The notes under the pieces were generated by a model. The model saw only the letters and a program-made list of their open reading frames with translations, searched no databases and had not been told where the DNA came from. From positions 3,816,501-3,880,500 of the forward strand of contig BSDZ01000094.1 of NCBI GenBank assembly GCA_030268105.1: a stretch of 64,000 nucleotides of DNA, in the 5' to 3' direction. The position numbers were made by a program, and so were the translations under genes. Shown one piece after another: positions 55,201 to 64,000 of the stretch. This DNA is from Volvox africanus (Eukaryota; Chlorophyta; Chlorophyceae; Chlamydomonadales; Volvocaceae). How positions within the stretch are numbered: the first letter of the stretch is position 1; each line of letters opens with the position of its first letter.

Positions 55201-58200
55201 CCGCAATGCTTGCTCCAAATTATGGTGCGCAATATAGACCTAAGCTGCCTATTCACCTACTTGCAAATGTGGACGGACTAATTGTCACGTATAGACGCAT
55301 GCATGCATACATGCATGCAAGGGCAGGCCTGCGTGGGTGCACGATGCATCTCACAGGATGTATCGATCAATCAGGTCAGGTGGAAGTAGCAGCACTTAAG
55401 TATCATCAGCCGCTGCTATCTGTGCACAGCCGTCCGCACACTGCCCTTGCTTGTGGTGCGTAGAACTAAGATAACCCGGTTATATGATGACATACCTTCG
55501 AAAAATCTTTTTTATATTCTTCGTTGATCTCTGACTCGATCGTCATGAATTCCGTGAGGTGTTCACGGAGACGGTGAGCCACTTCCCCATTCAGTTCCTG
55601 CGTGCATTGGATTGGATTGTTTTGATGCCAATGTTGTCAGTCAGCACAGTATCTCATAAAAAGAACATAGTATGTGCCCAAAGCCCACAGGGACATCATC
55701 GTGAGCAGTATATAGATTTTGTTTGTCATCCATGAGGTAAGGAACACCTTACTTGTGTGTGATGACTAGGATGCAGTCTTATTAGTCTTATATAAACATG
55801 AAATGTTATAAAATGAGTCACCTTGCGTCCGGATCGAACCACATAGATCAAATAATGTAAATAATTCAAATAAGAATGCCTCCATAAGCGAATAAAGGAC
55901 TTGCCAGGCTTGCCAGATTCCCGACAAATAATAAATTGAATGATTATCATGCACTTGCTATAATTGCGCACGCAGATAGACCCTTAGCAGCTCTAGTTCG
56001 TGTTCCTGTTTAAGTCTGGCATGTGCCCTCCGGTGCAGTTTGTGTATTACTGTTTTTAGTACGCCTATATGAATGTATATTATGGATGTAGTAGTTGAGA
56101 GCCGCAAAGGCCTATCAAGATGCTGACAGGTGCTTCTGCACCTTGATATTGTGCTGGTGTGTGGGCCGTACATGTACGACTACCGCATAGCGTGTTTCAT
56201 GTGGATTTACTGTTTGGGGGAAGATTTTGTATATATGCAAATATCTATACGGATTTTGAGGCCTTTGTTTAGGGCTGTCTCGAGCATTACTGCAGCAACC
56301 TCAAGATTGTCTTTCTGCACAAGTTCACTGGTCTTCAGCATAGCCATCTATCACTTCTGCTACGGATCTGTTAGTTGGGGCTGCATTGTAGCTTGCTAGG
56401 CCAATACATTATACATATTATGGATCTCATTCATCAGTGGACATGTGACTGTCCTTAATAATGTATATCAATAGTGTTATCTCTTCTTGCATATACCTCG
56501 TTGAATAAGGTTTCGACGACGATTCGAAAAATGTTGTCAAACTCTTGCATCGTGATCTCGTCCGCAGGGATCGTACTGAGCGGCAATAAGTGCTTGACCG
56601 GAACATACAAACCGAGCTGCCCAGGCAACATTTGGGACCTTAGCATTCAATTAATATCCAAATTCATTCGGGTAGATCGTGAGGGTAGTGCCGACAAAGC
56701 CGTGCAGACATATATGGGCCCCCACTGTCTTGGTTAGGGTCTGCCCACATATACTGAAACTAACTGAAACCACATGTACAAAACTTTACGTACACCAACC
56801 ATTCAAGAAACTAGTTGTGCATACACACCAAACCCCATACATGTATACATACGTGTTGCACATATACATGCATGCATACTATATATGCCTTATACATGCC
56901 TTATACATGCCTATGCTGGTGGTGGGTGCTGAACCTGGGAAAACCACTGATTTCGGAGAAGTCGGCATGGGAGACTGGATGAGGGTGCCCCGAAATACCG
57001 GGGAAGGTAGGGAATGCCAGGTTAGTGGCCACGGGTGATGTACCCCCCTATCCTACACACTATATATGCCGTACCTTTGTATATAATTCGTTGTCCCACC
57101 TCGTCCCATTTTTCTTGGACAAGCAGTAGAGTGTCATGCAGAACTTTTGAATCGTTTTTTGGCCAGAAGATGTGTAGACGAGCTTCCATAGCGTGTATGT
57201 GTGGATGGATGGAAAATGTGCATATAACAATCAATTGGGTGTAGTATCCTGGGAGTATACACAGCTAATATCCTGGATGACCAGTATTGTTACATACAGA
57301 GATACAACATCAGTTCAATGGTAGATTGGTTCTAATCTATCAGCGGTTCAAGCACAAGCAAGTACAAAAGCTGAAAATTTTAGTTTCTATGATAAGGCCC
57401 AAGAAGCACCATCTTAGCATCTCAACTACCACATACCAACTAGCTGTGAGCAGCACGTGCTTCCACCTTGGGATCTAGTCACCCCTCCATTACTTACCTT
57501 GTTATTTATGCTCTTCCCTACGGGACCTTTTGTGAGGTAGTTGAAGAACATCTCGCCCCAGTCTTTTTCGCTCTTCACATATGCATCAAGATTTGGTTGC
57601 AGCTGTCGGAAGGCCAGCGCCTGGGCAATGGTGCTCAGCTCTGTGTAGTTCGGGTCTGACGCCATGGTATCCTTACCAGAACCTTTCAGATAGAAATCGA
57701 TCTTTTGGAGTTCAGCTTTAGTGAACTCTTTTGCGTACCTATCTGAATTGCTCACCATCTTTGAAATGTAGGCTACACCAAACCTGCAAGCAAGCACGTA
57801 CGTGAAGGGTATACATGTAAATAGGTCGTGCAGCATGTATCAAGCACCTTGGCCTGAACACACTGCTGCATGCATACCTACATGAGTGCTCATGTGCGTG
57901 TGCAATTTGTACGTATCATGCCCCGAAGAAGCTAAGGACAATGATAGATGATCAGGACGACTCTTAATTATATAATAAATGTGATACTGCAAGTATTCTC
58001 TAATTTCAGGTATTTATTTACTGCACCTGTTCAGGTAAATGTATTTTTCATAGGTTTAACCTGAACTCTAGCAGCCTGATCCTACCTCATGCATAGGGCC
58101 CATCACCCCTTGATAAGCATCAAGCCCCAGACAAGCCCCAGACAAGCAGATGAAGAGCTAGGAGAATATATTAATTAGCTACCATCATTCCATACATGCA

Positions 58201-61200
58201 TGCTGGATGAGCAAGTTGAACCCACTATCAGCAACAGATGTATGACTGTGCATAGAATAAATCTGCCCTTTGAGAGAGCTTGAGTAGGAGGGTCAGGCCT
58301 TTGCTAAGATGGCTGTGGAGGTGAAGGAGGAGGCGTTTCCTCGTTCTGGGGTGGCAGAGCTAGCTGGTGGATCTTATATCCTCTTTTTCTGGCAGCGGAT
58401 CGGTTTCTTTGAGTAGCCAGGATAGGGGCTTATAAGGTTTGGGTGCTCTTGCTGGCTCAAAAGAGGGAAAAGGCCTGCATCAGGACAGACATACGAGGCT
58501 GTGTGCTCCTCCCTGTGCTGTGACTCGGCCTGATCAGGGCACCCAGTACTAATCCATACGTGGCAAGTCGTCCACATATGGTTAACTTGCATGCTAGACC
58601 ACAATGTACGATTGTTGGTAATGTGACACAATCAAGCATATCAGCATGAATAATAATTGAAGTTAATAACTAACCGAGCAAGCAAACCAAGTGAGGTTTG
58701 TAATGTCTGGCTAAATTGTACCCATTAGATTGCTTGCCTCTAGCAAGGGTGGACTCACTTATTAGCCAGGAAGTCCTTCTGAGGACCTGAAATCGCCGTC
58801 AGGTCCAGCTCTCCAGAACGTGTCCTAAGCTCTGACGCCGTTGGCTTGGTAAGGCCAAAAATCGTACTGTTCCATTTCTCGTCCATGTGATAATGCATGG
58901 CGCGCTTCAATATAGTAGCACACTGCGATGAATAGCTATCAGGAAATGAAAGTCCATATAGTAATTTTAAGCTGCTGGCCTCATCAATGGGGGAGAGAGC
59001 ACGAGTGATTGGGTGAGGTGCTGCTGTGCTGAGCCGGGATTCGTCCATTTCAGAAATGGACCTTCCCAGTGCAAATGCGGATACAGGCGTTGCAGGCGCC
59101 ACTGTGGCTTGCGTAGGTGCACTACTAATCATGGCTGGCATAGGTGCACTGCTGATCATTGGTAGAGCCATTGATTCAACAGATGGAGAGGTACCTGAGT
59201 CAAAAGACTCAGAATATTCTTCATCATCGTCAATATATTGGCCCTTCCAGTAGTGTGTCGTGCCTTCATAGTCAGGGCGGGATGGATCAAACTTGACCAC
59301 AAAGCCAGAAAAGTCCATTGAATCATCGCTCATGCTGCATTAATGATTGAAAGAATGGGCAGTGGGTGTGATCATATTTATTAATGCATGAGGGCGTACA
59401 TATCCACTTGGATATGTAAGAAAATGTTAGCTAGTCACCATAATCATGTGTGACATGCATCATGTGGCTGAAACAGATATACAAGCAGTATGCCACGTCT
59501 TACAAAACCTTATCAATGCAACAGCAGGAACAACCAACAAGTACCAGATGGTTCTGCTCACGTGGCCATCATCCGTTTGTACTGGTGTGGTACTTTCAAG
59601 TGGTCACGAAGGGCCTCGCCATGGACGATGATGTGGACACTGAGGTTTACATCCATTGTCTCGAAGAATGTCTCCATGTACAACAGCTCGCCGTCTGCAC
59701 CCAGTATCTGGGCTTTACATGACTCCTCGCCCTCACCATAGAGGAACGTGGGGCCTGGGGTAAACAAAAGAACACCAAATTCATCAGTAAGTTATGATGA
59801 TATGCCTCACTTTTCCAAGCAAGCAAATGCTGCTGTCTCGTTATGCGGTTTGCTGCTCCATGCAAGCAAGGAAAGTTGGTGGACCAGCAAGGTATGAGAG
59901 GTGGACCAGCAAGGTATGAGAGGTGGACCAGCAAGGTATGAGAGGTGGACCAGCAAGGTATGAAAGGTGGACCAGCAAGGTATGATGGGGAATCTAGCAT
60001 TTATAATCAGAGCACGTGAGGGATCACTCACAATTCATATGCGTTATGTACGAATTGATAAGCTCAAATACTATTTGATTCTTAATATGCAACTGACTCT
60101 TATACATCATCACCATTCACTACTGAACCTACCATCTATCCATTTTTCGACTTGGCTACCGAGATCACCATCACCAGGTTTGCCCTCTAACCGCAGCAAA
60201 TCAGATAAGGGCATGGGCTCGAGACTGACCTGCAGAGAACAGAGCATGCATGGAAGTATGCAAGCAGCAATCGAGCAAACCATGATTTACATGGACAGTG
60301 AGTAGAAATAATATACGCCAATGCACACATCTTGTCTACTTTATGTGCACATATTCATTGCCATTACACACATGCATGCACACAATGCTGGCAGGGTGCT
60401 GCAGGCATTCATCCCCAGGCATGTACATCAATCTTGCAACTTGCGTACGAGATGTCCGTTTACCTTCATATATTCATACATTCATTGTACATGCATCATC
60501 AATTGGACATGCAGGCACAATAGATGCATACGGTGGATGAATAATAAGAAATCAATAAACAATTCGTCCTTGAATGGGACAGTCAATATCAGGATACCTG
60601 AACAACAACATAAACATGGCGCCGCACCCTGGCTGCTACATCTGCTGCTGCGGAAATACCTGCTTGCTTGCTTGCATGTCAACCTGTCCCCAAGCGATGT
60701 GTTCATTCCTTCCAATTGAGAACATCATCATCTTCTTGCTTGGAGGCAGGCTCCACTTATTTGAAGACATGCATATATGGATTGAATGTGCTTTTGCCTG
60801 CTGCTGTTTCGCACACTTACCTGAGTTTTGTACCTGATGGTGGTGGCGTCTGCTGTGAAGTCAGTGATCACCGGTGCTGATGGTATGACTGCGGCACTTC
60901 TGAAACTTCTGTAACTGCGATCATCATCGTCATCGTCTTCTGTTGCAGATTCTGTGGACATTATCATCATGCGCCCATAGCCGGCACGGCGATGAGGGTG
61001 GAGGTGAATGGCCCCATGCTCGAAGTGGACCTGCAGTAGTGAGCAAGGTATACTTGGTGTTAGGCGATTGTGGGCGACTTGCCCTGAAAGGACAAACACC
61101 AGGGGCCCTGACCGGGCCGAACCACAGCGCAGGGGGAAATACACGTTTTAGTCTGTTCATCCTGCCGTGCGCACCTCCCCTCGCTCAGCCAGAAAGGGCA

Positions 61201-63683
61201 CACAGGCCGCACGAGCCTCAAGCATGGCTACTCACAGGAACAGAGCCTCAGCCAATTCCACCAGCTCCCAGACAGAGAGGGCAAGAGAGCAACCTTTACC
61301 TCCATAAAAGCAAGAAACCCTGTCTCCTCGACCTCCACTGCCTCCCAAGCAAAAAGCCTGGCCCTCCCTCCCAGGGACACTTTCCTTTCACAAGGAAAGG
61401 GGCAATAAGCTAGGACCCTCCCCAACTGCCCAGCAGAAAAGCTAGACTCTTCCAAAAACGCGAGGGGGGGATAATAAGCCACCAAGGCGCCCCCCCTGAA
61501 AAGCTCAACGGCTATGCCTACAGAGAGCCCTAGCTATTCCTACCTGCAAGACAAGCTGGCGAGCCTCCCTCCTCAGCTACTAGATTCCTCCCAGTCCCGC
61601 CCCATAGTGACGGATTAGCCAGCCCTACCCAGGGTCACGCCCATGTATATGTGTGGGATAGGGGGGCTTTGCTTCACCCGTGGCCACTACCTGGCAGTCC
61701 CTACCTTCCCCTGTATTTCGGGGCACCCTCATCCGTTCACCCCTAGGGAAGTTGGCTTCTCCGAAATCAGAAATGTTCCGATAGGTAGGTGGTTCAGCAC
61801 CCACCACCAGCATCCAGTGGAATCTGCCGAATCAACAGCGGCTTCAATTCCACCCCTTTTTTTGGGAGAGACGTTTAATGATTGTTATGTTTGTATTATG
61901 TATGACTAATTTGTTTGTTTGAATTGGTGTTACACAGTGGTTGACTTGCCCTGAAAGGACAAACCCCGGGGCCCTTGCTGACCGGGCCAAACCACAGCGC
62001 AGGGGGGAATACACGGCTTAGCCTGTTCATCGTGTGCACTGTTGTATGTCTGTTGTGTTCGCCTACAAAGGCCCAATCGGAAGATGACCATACACCGTCC
62101 ATCCTGGATGCTACCCGTAGATACCCAGGATACTACACGCACCTACCCTCACTCGAGCTAGCAAGGGCACACAAATCTCAGTATGTCTCTATGTATGCAT
62201 GTAACAGGCTGGAAATCTTGTACGTATCACATTTTTGTGATCACATGACCTTCCAGAGTGTCAAGAGGGATGCTGAAGGGTAACACATTTTTTAACATAG
62301 AGGATGAGGGCCAGGTTGTTATGGACCTTGGCACTGGTGCCCAGCACTGGCACTTGTGTATCATGATCATGATAATAATGTCTAATTCAGACGTTAACAC
62401 ACGAACTCTTTCTTAGAGCATGATAAAACGGCAAGCCTATCTGAGAAGCCATGGATGCCATTTGTTAAGATGGAGAGGGAAGCTGTAGTAAGTTGAGAGC
62501 CGTAAAGGCCTCTCAAGATGCTGACAGGGTGAGTCTGCACCTTGATGTCATGCTGGTGTGTGGGCCGTACATGTACGACTATTACACATTTGGAAGAGAT
62601 CAGAAAGCGGAAATATATCATGAAGAAAATGACATGCTTGGGTAGCCTCTCTGGCCAGTCTGGCGACCAGCTTGTTGGTGCACAGACAGTGCACAGTGAT
62701 GGCTCCAATGCATACATGAAATTTGTGCCCCTGGCTCCAGGATAACACCACCACAAGTATCTACAATAAGGACCACCCAAGACTAGACCTAGGATCGCCT
62801 GCGCCTTGACAGTGTCCCCCTTCATGCGCCCGGGCGAATTATCTTGATGCCTGGCAACATTTGCATGCAGGAGATAGACGAATACAAGCCAAGGGATGCT
62901 GTAGTATCTTGGGGTGTCTACGGGTAGTGTCCAGCATGAACCTTGTATGGTCATCATCTGGTCAGGCCATTGTTTAGGTGGACACAACTGAGATACACCA
63001 ATGGGTTCCATTTGTCCACTTCTATGTCCATCGAGAGCATGAGGAGAATGATACCCACCCTGTAGCTAGGAGCCAACTGTAGGATGCAGGTTTCTAGGAC
63101 GCTTAGGGCTTGCTGTAGGTGTTCAATCTTGGGATGTTAGCTGATTAAGGAGACTGATGGTGGGCATCGCCTATCTCTTATCAGGCAGTTTGAGTTGACG
63201 GAGCCCCTTGAGCGAGCCCCGCCCCGCCCTGAGTGCCTGGTGTTGGTACTGGCCGTCATCGCTGTGTTGAGTAGTGCTGCCATACCGTGTTTTATTTACC
63301 CAGGTTAGCTAACACCAGCATGTAGGATCGGCCTAGCTAGGATCAATGCTGGTCTTCTTAGGCACTACCCGTGTTTCTCACCATGCACACACACACACAC
63401 ACACACATGTCCGTGCATCCATTTCACATGCGCACCTCATCTCTGCCAGTTCGTCCCGGGACTGTGACTGTGCGAGTCCAATGCACTTGATCCCCGATGA
63501 GCCTGGCATTCCTGACCAACTCATTATTCACGAACACATGGCCGCGGCTGAGGGCCACACAGGTGGCACCTGCTGGATGTAACTTGGCTGGGGTGGTGCC
63601 TTTAGGAGTGTGGGGCTTGAGGATGAAGGTTGTATTCAGATTATGTAAGGCATGACGCTTGCTGCCATATTGTTCTAGCACCT
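50318..63683 (-). CDS. Gene C: paralogue of gene B, exons 7-21, 5' end outside the window
   Basis: Fifteen exons match gene B and join in phase: 63436-63683, 60821-61030, 60133-60229, 59562-59754, 58759-59334, 57498-57783, 57075-57182, 56497-56616, 56251-56347, 55982-56049, 55496-55597, 54034-54285, 53108-53416, 51291-51395 and 50318-51013 (stop). The Hint domain exons would lie beyond 64000. The first four and the last exon are close to gene B, including the FN3 domain and the conserved ITVP-x-PG-stop end. Exons 11 to 19 vary strongly, with length changes of +12, +9, -3, 0 and +12 nt in exons 9, 11, 12, 14 and 19, all multiples of three. No premature stop was found, so it is probably functional. 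Exons 15 and 16 (56251-56347 and 55982-56049) have weak splice sites. Confidence 0.78.
54366..54820. mobile_element. Longer SINE-like insertion in intron 17 of gene C
   Basis: Gene B has an uninterrupted AACACACCATCACGATATAAGG here (near 16676). The gene C insert begins with about four units of AGGCACGACTAATATGCCCC type (54371-54515) and ends with the same 150-bp sequence as the 169-bp element at 18722-18890. Target duplication is unclear. Confidence 0.6.
56890..57058. mobile_element. 169-bp SINE-like insertion (gene C copy)
   Basis: Same element and same position as 18722-18890, again flanked by ACTATATATGCC (56878-56889, 57059-57070). It was therefore inserted before genes B and C separated, or was spread by conversion. 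Confidence 0.75.
59870..59988. repeat. 22-bp minisatellite in intron 9 of gene C (about 6 units)
   Basis: Same unit as 21597-21652, expanded from about three to about six copies. Confidence 0.8.
61060..61540 (-). repeat. Dispersed repeat family 1, long copy in intron 7 of gene C
   Basis: Inverted match of 26690-27095. With neighbouring pieces of other repeats (61650-61820 inverted SINE-like end, 61925-62040 family 1 short copy) it explains why intron 7 is 2.4 kb in gene C but about 1 kb in gene B. Confidence 0.65.
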
Positions 63684-64000
63684 CTGCAAAATCAGAGGAA
63701 AAGGCAACACACATGCACCCATCAAATGCATCAAGTGGAAGCCAGGCCAAGCAGAAACTATGGTGCGATAAATGTGTTCACATGCACCCTAGATAGTACC
63801 AGTGCCCTCAGATGTCAAAGGACTAATAAATAGATGGCACCTCCTAGCAGTGTAGGACATACAAGCAGCAGAGCAGAGCAGAGTTAATGTCCCATTGTTA
63901 TTGTATGTGATGCTGGTGGTGAGTCCTGAACCTAACAACTACATACATACAAATTGATTGGAGTGAATGTACAAGAACATCCTTTAGAAAGGAAAAGCAC

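Overview
The window looks like nuclear DNA of a eukaryote, most likely a green alga near Chlamydomonadales. Genes are split by short GT-AG introns that nearly always end in GCAG. A short tract of the Chlamydomonas-type telomere unit (TTTTAGGG) sits inside an intron. Conserved gene pieces (ABCF, RAD21, a CDP-alcohol phosphotransferase) are GC-rich and alanine-rich. L1-like LINEs and LTR elements are present. The taxon is inference; the splice and repeat patterns are seen directly.

Left end (1-8071): a LINE copy cut off at the window start and at 1747, an LTR-retrotransposon remnant whose two LTRs face each other (about 1748-3278), a palindrome-rich spacer, then a longer 5'-truncated LINE (about 3839-7593). 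That LINE has RT with an intact FADD box, a Cys/His cluster and a C-terminal PCNA-binding-like motif. It runs into (ATACA)n and then (TCTAA)n arrays.

Main content (8477-35747 and 50318-63683, all on the minus strand): three copies of one large multi-exon gene. By checking splice sites and codon phase by hand I could join 21 exons of gene B from an ATG at 35747 to a stop at 13371, about 1738 residues with every junction in frame. The product carries a Hint (hedgehog/intein) autoprocessing domain, a long middle region of short helical segments, hydrophobic segments, and a C-terminal fibronectin type III domain. Gene C (63683 to 50318) holds homologues of exons 7-21 and runs off the right edge. 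Copy A (12029 to 8477) holds exons 12-17 and 19 only. It lost its 5' end by a join at a 3-base microhomology, lost exon 18 by a 477-bp microhomology deletion, and its 3' end is replaced by the LINE tail.

The most striking signal is that introns of these copies are almost identical (about 98-99% for A versus C next to exons 14 and 17), while the exons between them differ strongly in sequence but only by multiples of three in length. This is the reverse of neutral decay. It points to exon-restricted diversification, by selection or by cassette exchange, of a secreted or membrane-linked Hint/FN3 protein.

Between genes B and C (35748-50317) lies a gene-poor stretch holding partial pieces of unrelated conserved genes (last three exons of an ABCF ATPase, C-terminal half of a RAD21/Rec8 cohesin subunit, one exon of a CDP-alcohol phosphatidyltransferase), a 250-bp purine tract, and a solo LTR with a clean 5-bp target duplication. 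Related dispersed short elements fill many introns.
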